A stretch of DNA of 64,000 bases, taken from NCBI RefSeq assembly GCF_039543645.1, contig NZ_BAABKD010000002.1, positions 344,290 to 408,289 of the forward strand, written 5' to 3'. The notes below the pieces were generated by a model that searched no databases, was not told the DNA's origin, and was given only the letters and a program-made list of their open reading frames with translations. Within the stretch, counting starts at the first letter, position 1. Each line of letters starts with the position of its first letter. The stretch comes from Paenalcaligenes hermetiae. GTDB taxonomy: Bacteria > Pseudomonadota > Gammaproteobacteria > Burkholderiales > Burkholderiaceae_B. Position numbers and translations under genes: made by a program. Shown in pieces: positions 9,285 to 18,279 of this stretch.

Positions 9285-10250
9285 TTATTTAGCAACTGGA
9301 ACAAATTCAGTATTGTTCCCGAGATAATGTAAAGTTTCTAAAGGGACCTCGCCCGTGGCAGTTAACCAAAAATCACCAATCCGTTTTCTATACAAATGAA
9401 TACTACCTTTACGGGAGCCCGGATCGGCTTTCAGTCGCTGACTAAATGCATCTACAGGCTCAATAAAAACAGAAATAGACGCTAACCCATCAGACAACAC
9501 AAGCTGAGCCACCTGACGCTCACTACGGATAAAACGTGTAATTTGCGTTACCGGCTCAAAACCTGCCGGATAAGGAATACGCCAACCCTGAGCCATCAGA
9601 TCGGTTTTCTCCATATGAGCAGCAATCACTTTCCAGTCATTGTACTTCCAAGAGGACTGCAGTGCATCTACCTCGACATTTTGACCAATCTGCACACTCG
9701 CAAAACTGACTTGATTGATGACTTTGTTATTTATATGGGTGGCAATGGTCTGAGATTTCAAGAGCAAATGATGCGTTTTATCTACGCAAAACCGATACCC
9801 ATACCGCCATTGATCAACCGGTATTAACAAGTAATCTTGGCACTCACGCCCTGCGACTCGTTGAATATCGCCTTTTTGAAATTGGTAAAAGTCTTCGATT
9901 GACGCGGACTCTGCTGTGAGCAACGCAGGAAAACGGTCATTTTTAGGTTTTTCGAGAATAATGGTTTTTTGCTCGGGAATTAAACACTGCGTTACATCAT
10001 TCACCCGAATAAACTCACGCTCAATCCCGTCTAAGACTGTTAAGCGCTCATGTTCACCCGTGCCATCAATCACATGCACCAAATGCATAGACTCCGTACC
10101 AGAGGGATTGCTGTAACTAATGACACCCGAATAATCAAGCTGGCGAGCGGCTTGCTGGACCTGTCGTAAAATATCGCTCACCGACACTGGCTCTGCCTGC
10201 GCCGTTAACGCTAACAGTACCCCTCCTAGGCAAGCTAAAAATACTTTCAT
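9285..10250 (-). CDS. rseB: Sigma-E regulatory protein RseB/MucB
   Basis: A 321-residue exported protein: short signal peptide ending at TAQA, then an LolA-like domain (YSGVISYSNPSGTESMHL onward) and a C-terminal domain ending LHYLGNNTEFVPVAK. RseB binds periplasmic RseA and shields it from proteolysis, so it is a negative regulator of RpoE. It starts one base after the rseA stop codon and is followed by mucD. Confidence 0.93.
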   Translation of the reverse strand: MKVFLACLGGVLLALTAQAEPVSVSDILRQVQQAARQLDYSGVISYSNPSGTESMHLVHVIDGTGEHERLTVLDGIEREFIRVNDVTQCLIPEQKTIILEKPKNDRFPALLTAESASIEDFYQFQKGDIQRVAGRECQDYLLIPVDQWRYGYRFCVDKTHHLLLKSQTIATHINNKVINQVSFASVQIGQNVEVDALQSSWKYNDWKVIAAHMEKTDLMAQGWRIPYPAGFEPVTQITRFIRSERQVAQLVLSDGLASISVFIEPVDAFSQRLKADPGSRKGSIHLYRKRIGDFWLTATGEVPLETLHYLGNNTEFVPVAK

Positions 10251-10251
10251 G

Positions 10252-10728
10252 CTACTGCCCTACCGAATACGATACATAACTCGCCGGCCCGGCTCCTGCT
10301 AATGAGCGATGTGCATCAATATAATCAGCCCACAGCTCATCTGCACTCGCTAACACCGGCGTTACCTCGTCGATGGGTTCGGGTTGTAGGACCCACAAAG
10401 AAGCCACCAGCGCCGCACTAATGGCCGCTGCAGGCAAGCCCCAACGTTTCCATTTTGTGATTTTTAGGGCGTTAGGCGCAAATACAATCGGTTCCTCATC
10501 AATTGCTTTCGCTACGCGCGCATAAAACAAATCAGAAGGCTCTACGGCTAAATCCTCACTGCGCAACACATCACCAATTAAATGGTAATTTTCCCAAAGC
10601 TGGCGTCCATAAGGAGAATCCAGCTGGTCAACATCGGAGGGCAGCTCCCCGTCCATCCACAACGAGACCGACTCCTCCAAACTATATTGCTTAAACTCAT
10701 CTTGGTTGTGGTGTTTTTTCGCCTGCAT
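10252..10728 (-). CDS. rseA: Anti-sigma-E factor RseA (MucA)
   Basis: A 158-residue single-pass membrane protein. The N-terminal cytoplasmic anti-sigma domain has the family pattern EESVSLWMDGELP...LWENYHLIGDVLRSE (about residues 18-60). One membrane helix (GLPAAAISAALVASLWVL, near 92-110) and a short periplasmic tail follow. It should hold RpoE inactive until cleaved by site-1/site-2 proteases. The tail is short compared with E. coli RseA. AAGGAAACAGC precedes the ATG, and the gene lies 9 bases after rpoE. Confidence 0.9.
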   Translation of the reverse strand: MQAKKHHNQDEFKQYSLEESVSLWMDGELPSDVDQLDSPYGRQLWENYHLIGDVLRSEDLAVEPSDLFYARVAKAIDEEPIVFAPNALKITKWKRWGLPAAAISAALVASLWVLQPEPIDEVTPVLASADELWADYIDAHRSLAGAGPASYVSYSVGQ

Positions 10729-10737
10729 GCTGTTTCC

Positions 10738-11322
10738 TTAGTTAGTCCCTTCTCGAACCTTGCGTAGTTTCTCTGCAATCGCTTCACGCGCCCGAAAAAT
10801 GCGTGAGCGCACCGTACCAATAGGACAATCCATCGTCTGTGCGATATCCTCGTAGCTGAGACCTTCGATTTCACGCAATAATATAGCCGTACGTAATTCA
10901 GGTGCTAACTCGTTAATTGCTGTTTTCACTGCGCTCGCTACCTGACGGCTAACTAATTCTGACTCAGGGGTATTGATATCAGTTAGAGTGTCTAAAGCAC
11001 TAAAAGTTTCCCCATCCTCGTTCTGATATTCGTTGAGTAACAGGGGGCGCCTGCCATTAGCTACCTGCCAATTGCGTGCGGAGTTAATCGCAATACGATA
11101 TAACCATGTATAAAAATTACTATCCCCTCTGAACTGCGGTAGAGCACGATACGCTTTAATAAAGGTTTCTTGTGCCACATCCTCGACCTCGGCAGGATCA
11201 CTAATCATACGAGCAAGCAAGCGCATAATACGTCGTTGGTATTTTAAAACAAGCAAATCAAAAGCACGCTTATTGCCTTGCTGTACCTGATGGACCAAAT
11301 CTTTATCTACATCATGACTCAT
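10738..11322 (-). CDS. rpoE: RNA polymerase sigma factor RpoE (extracytoplasmic stress)
   Basis: A 194-residue group-4 sigma factor. Region 2 includes FDLLVLKYQRRIMRLLARM and VEDVAQETFIKAYRALPQF (about residues 20-72). Region 4 includes LREIEGLSYEDIAQTMDCPIGTVRSRIFRAREAI (in parts LREIEGLSYEDIA and GTVRSRIFRARE). It directs the envelope-stress regulon together with the anti-sigma pair encoded downstream. The ATG overlaps the previous small membrane ORF by 4 bases, so some expression may come from fabF-side transcription. Confidence 0.97.
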   Translation of the reverse strand: MSHDVDKDLVHQVQQGNKRAFDLLVLKYQRRIMRLLARMISDPAEVEDVAQETFIKAYRALPQFRGDSNFYTWLYRIAINSARNWQVANGRRPLLLNEYQNEDGETFSALDTLTDINTPESELVSRQVASAVKTAINELAPELRTAILLREIEGLSYEDIAQTMDCPIGTVRSRIFRAREAIAEKLRKVREGTN

Positions 11323-11768
11323 ATAGGATCTGCCAAAGAGGCCTGTTGATTAAGAAGCTGATAATAGCGTAAATGGATATGCGCTTGCCTCCATATTTCT
11401 GGGGTTACAGCACTACGCCAAAGCGTGAAGTAGTGTGTCTTGTGCGGAAAGGTCCGATACCTATATTGAAATCGAACTACAACTGGACTATACCAGACGT
11501 GCGTCACAACAATAGGGCTATTTGAAGAAAGAAGAAATGCCAGAGAAGGATCTAGATTTTGTAAAGTGAGTGCATGCTGTTGGCGCCACAAAAGATAAGC
11601 ACCTGCGCTCAACACCCATGCGGCAACTATTGCATACAGCCACCAAGCATAACCCCAGCGCAACCAAAGCCAACCACAAACAGTGAGCACTAGCCCATAA
11701 AAGAGCAATCCCAGCACGATCACGCGTAAAGAAATACCCGTGAAGCTGTGCTGGGATAATAAGCGCAT
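11319..11768 (-). CDS. Small membrane protein between fabF and rpoE
   Basis: A 149-residue protein with two hydrophobic helices (about residues 12-35 and 40-60) and a C-terminal cytoplasmic-looking domain rich in aromatic and basic residues. Its place directly before rpoE recalls the YgfX/CptA-like proteins near rpoE in gammaproteobacteria, but I cannot confirm homology and give no function. It begins 3 bases after the fabF stop and overlaps rpoE by 4 bases, so it is certainly part of the operon. Confidence 0.7.
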   Translation of the reverse strand: MRLLSQHSFTGISLRVIVLGLLFYGLVLTVCGWLWLRWGYAWWLYAIVAAWVLSAGAYLLWRQQHALTLQNLDPSLAFLLSSNSPIVVTHVWYSPVVVRFQYRYRTFPHKTHYFTLWRSAVTPEIWRQAHIHLRYYQLLNQQASLADPI

Positions 11769-11771
11769 GGC

Positions 11772-13004
11772 TTAATCCAGACGACGCACCACCATGGTGC
11801 CGTTTGTGCCTCCAAACCCAAACGAATTGGAGACGGCCACATTGATTTTGGTCTCTCGTGCTTGATTGGCGCAATAGTCCAAATCGCACTCAGGATCCTG
11901 ATTAAAAATATTAATGGTAGGGGGGGAAACCTGATTGTATAAAGCCAGTGTTGTGAAAACAGCTTCGATCCCACCCGCTGCGCCGAGCAAATGCCCAGTC
12001 ATCGATTTGGTGGAGTTAACAATCACATTTTTGGCGTGATCACCCAGAGCGAGTTTAATCGCTACGGTTTCATTGATATCACCAAGTGGGGTAGAGGTTC
12101 CGTGGGCGTTAATATAATCGACTTCGTCCACATTAATCCCACCATTACGTAAGGCATTCAGCATACCACGGCGTGGGCCATCGCTATCAGGCATTGTAAT
12201 ATGATGCGCATCCGAGCTCATGCCATAGCCAACGAACTCACCATAGATGCGAGCGCCACGCTTTTTCGCATGCTCGTATTCCTCGAGCACCAAGACCCCA
12301 GCGCCCTCGCCCATTACAAAACCGTCTCGATCGGTATCCCAAGGACGCGAAGCCGTTTCTGGGTCATCGTTGCGCGTAGACAGCGCACGCATGGCAGCAA
12401 AACCACCAATTCCCAGTGGGGATACGGTCGCCTCAGCCCCCCCAGCTACCATCACATCGGCATCGCCGTATTCAATCAAGCGCGCTGCATCACCAATAGA
12501 ATGTAAGCCAGTGGTACATGCTGACACTACGGCATAGCTAGGACCTTTTAGCCCTAAAAGAATAGAAAGCTGCCCTGACACCAAGTTCACCAAAGAACCT
12601 GGCACAAAGAAAGGGGATATACGGCGCGGGCCACGTTCGAGGTAATCGGATTGTGTGGCCTCGATACGAGGTAAACCGCCAATCCCCGAGCCAACAATCA
12701 CACCAATACGGTCGGCGTTGTCCTCGGTGACTTCTAGGCCAGCATCACGCCACGCCTGTACCCCAGCAGCAATACCATAATGGATAAAAGTATCCATTTG
12801 TTTGGCTTCTTTCGCTGAGATGTACTGCGTGACATCAAAATCTTTAACCTCACCCGCAATTTGGGCTGTGAGAGCCGAGGGATCAAAACGCGTAATACGC
12901 CCGATGCCTGAACGCCCATTAACGATGTTATCCCATGCGGTGGAAATATCGTTGCCTACAGGGGAAACAATACCCAGACCGGTAATTACGACACGTCGTT
13001 TCAC
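11772..13004 (-). CDS. fabF: 3-oxoacyl-ACP synthase II
   Basis: KASII condenses malonyl-ACP with acyl-ACP in fatty-acid elongation. The Cys-His-His triad is present: C163 in VSACTTG, H299 in NAHGTSTPLGD and H336 in SMTGHLLGAAG. Length is 410 residues, typical. It appears to start with GTG, preceded by AGGAGTCATCC. A terminator-like hairpin sits just before the ribosome site, between acpP and fabF. Confidence 0.97.
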   Translation of the reverse strand: MKRRVVITGLGIVSPVGNDISTAWDNIVNGRSGIGRITRFDPSALTAQIAGEVKDFDVTQYISAKEAKQMDTFIHYGIAAGVQAWRDAGLEVTEDNADRIGVIVGSGIGGLPRIEATQSDYLERGPRRISPFFVPGSLVNLVSGQLSILLGLKGPSYAVVSACTTGLHSIGDAARLIEYGDADVMVAGGAEATVSPLGIGGFAAMRALSTRNDDPETASRPWDTDRDGFVMGEGAGVLVLEEYEHAKKRGARIYGEFVGYGMSSDAHHITMPDSDGPRRGMLNALRNGGINVDEVDYINAHGTSTPLGDINETVAIKLALGDHAKNVIVNSTKSMTGHLLGAAGGIEAVFTTLALYNQVSPPTINIFNQDPECDLDYCANQARETKINVAVSNSFGFGGTNGTMVVRRLD

Positions 13005-13021
13005 GGATGACTCCTAAATAC

Positions 13022-13054
13022 AAAAAAAGCGGTTCGTAGCGAATGACCCACGCT
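13022..13054 (-). terminator. Terminator-like hairpin in the acpP-fabF gap
   Basis: On the minus strand an imperfect stem (GGT-bulge-TCG pairing CGAACC, flanked by AGC/GCT) is followed by seven U. It ends only about 18 bases before the fabF start codon, so it could attenuate transcription between highly expressed acpP and fabF. The stem has a bulge, hence moderate confidence. Confidence 0.45.
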
Positions 13055-13162
13055 ATGCTCCTAAAGATAGGTAAAGGGGCTAGTGTATCATTCTCTGTAA
13101 ACCGCCTTGAGCTAAGGGGCAAGCCAAGCAGAAACTAAGCCTGCCCACACCCAGGTTTGAAA

Positions 13163-13402
13163 TTACTGCTCGCTGTTAGCGTTAATATAGTTAACAGCTT
13201 GCTGAACCGTCGTGATTTTCTCAGCTTCTTCGTCTGGGATTTCGGTTTCGAATTCGTCTTCGAGCGCCATCACGAGCTCGACCATGTCGAGCGAGTCGGC
13301 ACCGAGGTCGTCAAGAAAAGAAGATTCGTTCTTGATCTCGGCTTCGTTGACGCCAAGTTGTTCAGCGACGATCTTCTTGACGCGCTGTTCGATGCTTTCC
13401 AT
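13163..13402 (-). CDS. acpP: Acyl carrier protein
   Basis: A 79-residue acidic protein with the ACP core LGADSLDMVELVMALEDEF. S37 in DSL is the phosphopantetheine attachment site. It carries growing acyl chains for the Fab enzymes around it. The ATG follows GGAG at 7 bases. The 180-base gap to fabG is unusually long for this cluster and could hold its own promoter. Confidence 0.98.
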   Translation of the reverse strand: MESIEQRVKKIVAEQLGVNEAEIKNESSFLDDLGADSLDMVELVMALEDEFETEIPDEEAEKITTVQQAVNYINANSEQ

Positions 13403-13582
13403 GCAGATTCTCCAAATTGGGGGTTAATTCCCACAAATTATAGCCAAACAAACACAAAGGGTGCAGGCTATGACCAAAAACGGCAATATCGGTTGTCTTT
13501 GAGTTCAAAGGCAAACTGATATGCCCCTTAAAAAATAGTAAAGTACGTAATTTAACCTTAGATGAGCTTTTCGCCAAGCCCT

Positions 13583-14323
13583 TTACATATACATACCACC
13601 ATTAACATGCAAGGTAGTCCCTGTAATGTAATCGGCTTGAGGACCAGCCAAAAAGGCTACAGCATTCGCAATATCTTGGCTTTGCCCCAAACGCCCTAGG
13701 GGGATTTGGGTAAGTAAAGCGGCTTGTTGGTCCTCTGAAAGTGCACGCGTCATATCGGTATCGATAAAACCCGGAGCAACACAGTTGACCGTAATATTGC
13801 GACTGCCCAATTCACGCGCCAGAGCACGCGACATCCCAGCTACACCAGCTTTAGCCGCCGCGTAGTTGGCTTGCCCAGGGTTGCCGCTATAGCCAACCAC
13901 TGAGCTGATGTTTATTATACGACCCCAGCGGGCTTTCATCATAGGACGAATAACCGCACGACTTAAGCGGAATACAGCCCGTAGGTTAGTGTTAAGTACC
14001 GCATCAAAATCGTCGTCTTTGAGACGCATAGCAAGGTTATCACGAGTGATCCCTGCATTGTTTACCAGTATATGAGGACCACCCTCTTTAGACAATTGGG
14101 CAATTAAGTCATCACAAGCTTGGTCATCGTTTACGTCAAGCTGTACACCGCGCCCTGTTTCACTGTTTAAATAAGCGGTAATTGCATCAGCACCAGCCTG
14201 CGTGGTCGCTGTGCCAATAACCTGAGCACCTAGCGACTGCAGCTCCAAAGCAATGGCTTGACCGATACCACGGGAGGCCCCTGTCACTAAAGCAATTTTT
14301 CCGGCTAATGGGGTAGTTGTCAT
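13583..14323 (-). CDS. fabG: 3-oxoacyl-ACP reductase
   Basis: An SDR-family NADPH-dependent reductase of 246 residues. It has the cofactor motif GASRGIGQAI (about residues 15-24), NNAG at 88-91 and the Ser-Tyr-Lys set S141, Y154 and K158 (NYAAAKAG). The ending TGTTLHVNGGMYM is typical of FabG. It lies one base after fabD. Confidence 0.97.
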   Translation of the reverse strand: MTTTPLAGKIALVTGASRGIGQAIALELQSLGAQVIGTATTQAGADAITAYLNSETGRGVQLDVNDDQACDDLIAQLSKEGGPHILVNNAGITRDNLAMRLKDDDFDAVLNTNLRAVFRLSRAVIRPMMKARWGRIINISSVVGYSGNPGQANYAAAKAGVAGMSRALARELGSRNITVNCVAPGFIDTDMTRALSEDQQAALLTQIPLGRLGQSQDIANAVAFLAGPQADYITGTTLHVNGGMYM

Positions 14324-14324
14324 A

Positions 14325-15257
14325 TTATGCGTTTAACTGATTAAATGTCTGTTCAAGTGAGGCGGGGTCCTGAATAGAGAACACCTGAATTTCTTTGTCT
14401 ATGCGCTTAATTAGCCCAGATAGCACCTTGCCGGGACCACATTCTACAATATGAGTCACTCCCTGATCACGCATTTTCTGAATGGTTTGCACCCAGCGTA
14501 CAGGTTGCCATGCTTGGCGCACTAAAGCCGACTTAATCGCATCGATCTCTACGGGCATCTCTACATCCACGTTATTGATGACCGGTATACGAGGACTATG
14601 CATTTGAATTTGATCTAGGGCTTGCTCAAGTATTTTTGACGCTGGCTCGATTAAGCTGGAATGAAAGGGGGCAGACACAGGCAATAACATAGCACGCCTT
14701 GCTCCCGCAGACTTTGCGATTTCGCAAGCACGCTCAACGGCCTCTTTGTGCCCTGCAATCACAATCTGCCCAGGTGCATTAAAGTTAACTGGCTCTACGA
14801 CTTGGCCTTGGGCTGCCAGCGAACATACGTCTTGAATTTGTTGATCATCAAGATTCAAAACCGCAGCCATTGCCCCAACCCCTACGGGTACAGCGTCCTG
14901 CATAGCATTAGCACGAATACGAACAAGCTTAACCGCATCGGCTAAATCAAACACGCCAGCCGCGGTTAGCGCAGAGTATTCCCCTAAGCTGTGCCCTGCT
15001 ACCATGTCCGGCAAAGCCCCACCAGCCTCTATCCATGCCCTAAACATAGCTACTGCAGCCAGAAGCATGGCAGGCTGAGTATTTGTTGTAAGATTTAAAT
15101 CTGTGTCGGGACCCTGAGCAATTAAAGCGCCTAAATCCTGCCCTAAAGCCTGATTGGCGGTTGTAATGGCCTGCTGCACTACGGTATGGTCTGCCCATGC
15201 ATCGAGCATGCCTACCGTTTGCGAACCTTGTCCTGGGAAAACAAATGCGATTTTCAT
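14325..15257 (-). CDS. fabD: Malonyl-CoA:ACP transacylase
   Basis: FabD loads malonyl groups onto ACP. The start MKIAFVFPGQGSQ is the family N-terminus, so the ATG at 15257 is preferred to a codon 14 residues earlier. The nucleophile is S90 in GHSLGEYSA and the His partner is near H199 in SAPFHSS. Length is 310 residues, typical. It lies between fabH and fabG in the usual order. Confidence 0.97.
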   Translation of the reverse strand: MKIAFVFPGQGSQTVGMLDAWADHTVVQQAITTANQALGQDLGALIAQGPDTDLNLTTNTQPAMLLAAVAMFRAWIEAGGALPDMVAGHSLGEYSALTAAGVFDLADAVKLVRIRANAMQDAVPVGVGAMAAVLNLDDQQIQDVCSLAAQGQVVEPVNFNAPGQIVIAGHKEAVERACEIAKSAGARRAMLLPVSAPFHSSLIEPASKILEQALDQIQMHSPRIPVINNVDVEMPVEIDAIKSALVRQAWQPVRWVQTIQKMRDQGVTHIVECGPGKVLSGLIKRIDKEIQVFSIQDPASLEQTFNQLNA

Positions 15258-15306
15258 AGTGTTATTGTGAATGAATGAAGTTGCCGTCAAGCCTAACACA
15301 AAAAAA

Positions 15307-16281
15307 CTACATGCGCGCTAGGATAGAACCCCAAGTAAAACCACCACCTACCCCCTGCATCAGCACCACCTGACCCGCTTGAATGCGCCCATCTTTACGT
15401 GCGGCATCTAAGGCCAGCGGCACACTGGCTGCTGAAGTATTGGCATGTTTATCTAGAGTTATGACCACTTTTTCAGAGGGCATACCTAATTTGCGCCCAA
15501 TGAAGTTAATAATGCGCACATTCGCTTGGTGCGGCACCATCCAGTCGATTTGCTCTAAGGTCAAACCGGCTTGCTCGGCTACCTCTTGCGCTGACTTAGT
15601 CAGTGCATTCACCGCAAACTTGAATACGGCTTGGCCATCCATACGTAAAAAAGGGTCTCCTATGACTTCACCATAAGAAACATTACCCGCCGTACAAAGA
15701 ATATGGTTTTGGCTCCCATCGGCATTAAGCTTAGCAGCTAATAAGCCCGGCTCTGATGACTGGGTAAGCACCACCGCCCCCGCACCATCGCCAAAAAGCA
15801 CGCATGTGCCTCGGTCTTTCCAGTCCAATATGCTGGAAAACACCTCGGCACCAATGACTAATGCTGTTTTCGCCACCCCAGCTTTAATCAGAGCATCCGC
15901 TGTTGTTAACGCATATACAAAACCACTACAAACCGCCTGTACATCAAAAGCTGCCCCACCAGATATACCTAATTGGCTCTGAACCAAACATGCCGTACTA
16001 GGGAAAATATGATCTGGGGTTGAAGTAGCAACAATGATTAAGTCTACCTCTGCGGCATGGATACCGGCATCGTTAATCGCTGCTCGCGCTGCATGCGTCG
16101 CCAGCTGACTAGAAGTGACACCACGATCCGCTAAGTGACGCTGACGAATACCCGTACGTTCTGTAATCCACGCGTCCGAGGTCTCCACCCCCTGCTGGGC
16201 TAGCTGCGCAGCAAGATCATCATTAGAGACAACACGAGGGGGTAAATAAGCCCCTGTCCCGATTATTTTGGTATATGGCAT
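15307..16281 (-). CDS. fabH: 3-oxoacyl-ACP synthase III
   Basis: KASIII starts fatty-acid synthesis from acetyl-CoA and malonyl-ACP. The Cys-His-Asn triad is C118 (VQAVCSGF), H251 (VPHQANVRI) and N281 (HANTSAASVP). The ATG at 16281 gives the standard MPYTKIIGTGAYLPP start with AAGGA nine bases upstream. A longer reading would overlap plsX and is not favoured. 324 residues. Confidence 0.97.
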   Translation of the reverse strand: MPYTKIIGTGAYLPPRVVSNDDLAAQLAQQGVETSDAWITERTGIRQRHLADRGVTSSQLATHAARAAINDAGIHAAEVDLIIVATSTPDHIFPSTACLVQSQLGISGGAAFDVQAVCSGFVYALTTADALIKAGVAKTALVIGAEVFSSILDWKDRGTCVLFGDGAGAVVLTQSSEPGLLAAKLNADGSQNHILCTAGNVSYGEVIGDPFLRMDGQAVFKFAVNALTKSAQEVAEQAGLTLEQIDWMVPHQANVRIINFIGRKLGMPSEKVVITLDKHANTSAASVPLALDAARKDGRIQAGQVVLMQGVGGGFTWGSILARM

Positions 16282-16303
16282 AGCAAGTAGTCCTTGAAGA
16301 TGC

Positions 16304-17383
16304 TTAGAGCGCGGATTCAGGGTGCGGATCGACAGCAACCGTCTCGTCGTTTTGGGCCTCGAGGCGAAGCCGTAGATTTTGAATGGCCTCGTTGATACCT
16401 GCTAGCAAACCATGTTTCGAGGCATCACGAGCGCGCTGCAAAGCATATCCAAACGCATAAGCATCCGCTGAGCCGTGGCTTTTTATTACAATCCCACGCA
16501 AGCCGAGCAAAGCGGCTCCGTTATAACGACGGTTATCGACACGGTCGCCTAAGCGATTTAAAACGGGTTTTGCCACTAAGCCGGCCGCCATAGATAAACT
16601 GTTGCGCGTGAATTCTTCTCGTAACATCGAGGCGACCATTTTGGCTAGCCCTTCTAGGGATTTCAAAACCACATTGCCGACAAAACCGTCACATACAATG
16701 ACATCCACAGTACCTTTACAGATGTCATCGCCCTCTACGTTACCATAGAAGTTCAAACCGCTATGACGCAGGAGCTCTGAAGCCTGTTTTACGACCTCGT
16801 TGCCTTTGATGACTTCTTCGCCGATATTAAGCAAACCGATGGAAGGACTAGGATGTTTATCCACAATCGAAGCTAATGCTGAACCCATCATGGCAAACTG
16901 CAACAAATGCTCTGCTGTGCAGTCTACATTTGCTCCTAAGTCGAGCATGAGAGTAGCACCGCCCTTTTGGTTGGGGATAGAGGTAGCAATGGCAGGACGA
17001 CTGATTCCATCGAGTGTTTTCAACACATAGCGAGAAATCGCCATCCACGCGCCGGTGTTTCCGGCAGAGATACATGCATCAGCCTGCCCGTCTTTGACGA
17101 GCTGCGCTGCTACACGCATAGAAGAATCTTTTTTGCGCCGTAACGCGACCTCTACCGCATCGTCCATAGTAACGATCTCTGAGGCGTGTACGATTTGATA
17201 CCAGTCACGACTTATGGAGCCATGGCTAGCTAAGGCTTCAGCTATACGAGCCCCATCGCCCACTAATAAGCAATACACATCATCATATTGCGAGGCAAAC
17301 TGTATCGCAGCGGGAATAGTGACGGCTAAGCCGATATCCCCGCCCATACAGTCAATGGCGATACGAACGGATTGTTTTGACAT
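16304..17383 (-). CDS. plsX: Phosphate acyltransferase PlsX
   Basis: PlsX makes acyl-phosphate from acyl-ACP for phospholipid synthesis. The N-terminal IAIDCMGGDIG, the central ACISAGNTGAWMA and MLDLGANVDC, and CDGFVGNVVLKSLEG are the conserved PlsX segments. Length is 359 residues with a slightly extended acidic C-terminus. It stands between rpmF and fabH, the common rpmF-plsX-fabH order. Confidence 0.96.
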   Translation of the reverse strand: MSKQSVRIAIDCMGGDIGLAVTIPAAIQFASQYDDVYCLLVGDGARIAEALASHGSISRDWYQIVHASEIVTMDDAVEVALRRKKDSSMRVAAQLVKDGQADACISAGNTGAWMAISRYVLKTLDGISRPAIATSIPNQKGGATLMLDLGANVDCTAEHLLQFAMMGSALASIVDKHPSPSIGLLNIGEEVIKGNEVVKQASELLRHSGLNFYGNVEGDDICKGTVDVIVCDGFVGNVVLKSLEGLAKMVASMLREEFTRNSLSMAAGLVAKPVLNRLGDRVDNRRYNGAALLGLRGIVIKSHGSADAYAFGYALQRARDASKHGLLAGINEAIQNLRLRLEAQNDETVAVDPHPESAL

Positions 17384-17425
17384 GAGAAATGCTACGGCGC
17401 AACAAACGAAGACTGATTACGTAAA

Positions 17426-17608
17426 TTAATCGTCGTTTTTTGTTTGTAGCACTTTGCGACCGCGGTAAACACCGTTAGGGCTGATATGGTGACGCAAGTG
17501 CAATTCGCCAGTGGTTGGCTCGATTGCGGTAGCAGGACCGGTTAAGGCATCGTGAGAACGACGCATGCCACGACGAGACGGGCTCTTTTTATTTTGCTGA
17601 ACAGCCAT
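17426..17608 (-). CDS. rpmF: 50S ribosomal protein L32
   Basis: A 60-residue basic protein with the L32 start MAVQQNKKSPSRRGMRRSHD and the tail HHISPNGVYRGRKVL. The zinc-binding cysteines found in some L32 proteins are absent, so this is a Cys-minus form. It lies between yceD and plsX, as in most proteobacteria. Confidence 0.97.
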   Translation of the reverse strand: MAVQQNKKSPSRRGMRRSHDALTGPATAIEPTTGELHLRHHISPNGVYRGRKVLQTKNDD

Positions 17609-17668
17609 GATGACTCCTGTACACAGAGCAGATCAACAATGACCAGCCCCGTAAATGAAAAAATAAAG

Positions 17669-18256
17669 TTACGATTTTTTTAATTGGCTGAGGACGGCAA
17701 AAGGATTGGGTTTTTCGTCTTCGGCCTCTTCGCTTTGGTGTTGTAATGCTTCCGGTAAATCGGGGCATTCGGTATGGCGCGGCACGTAGGGCAGACTGAG
17801 AATCAGTTCGTCCTCGATGAGCTCCAACGCATTCAGTTGACGTGATGCCAAAATGCGTTCGGGCGTATCGGGATCATCAATATCTACGTCCAGCTCGGCC
17901 TTGTCTTCGACCACCAACACCGTTGTGTCTGCCTGGATGGCATAGTCAAAGTCTTTTAAGCAGCGCTGACAGTTTAACACCACACTGCCTTTGAGCTGAA
18001 CCCGAAGAAAAGATTGTCCCGCACGATCTGTTAAGCCCTGAATAGACCACTGTAACAATTGATCGTGTTGTGCCGGTAAGCCTTCTAGCGCACGAACAAA
18101 ATCAGAAATTGGGCTTTGCGCCTGTATAGTCTGACCGTTACGTGTAAACACGGCAGTATCTATGAGATATTGTGTTTGCTGCAAGGCAGATGTTTCCAAT
18201 AACGAAGAAAAAGAGTGATAATAACGCGTTGACGGCAAGCTCGTCAAACAATTCAC
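17669..18256 (-). CDS. yceD: YceD/DUF177 family protein (23S rRNA accumulation)
   Basis: A 195-residue acidic protein with the DUF177 core: LRVQLKGSVVLNCQRCL with a CxxC pair, then the LNALELIEDELILSLPYVPRH region. The family sits upstream of rpmF and affects 23S rRNA levels in E. coli and plants. The GTG at 18256 is only 23 bases from the divergent maf ATG. The first 20 residues do not look conserved, so a later non-ATG start is possible and the 5' end is uncertain. Confidence 0.85.
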   Translation of the reverse strand: MNCLTSLPSTRYYHSFSSLLETSALQQTQYLIDTAVFTRNGQTIQAQSPISDFVRALEGLPAQHDQLLQWSIQGLTDRAGQSFLRVQLKGSVVLNCQRCLKDFDYAIQADTTVLVVEDKAELDVDIDDPDTPERILASRQLNALELIEDELILSLPYVPRHTECPDLPEALQHQSEEAEDEKPNPFAVLSQLKKS

Positions 18257-18279
18257 CCATTTTACACCACAAAATCATT

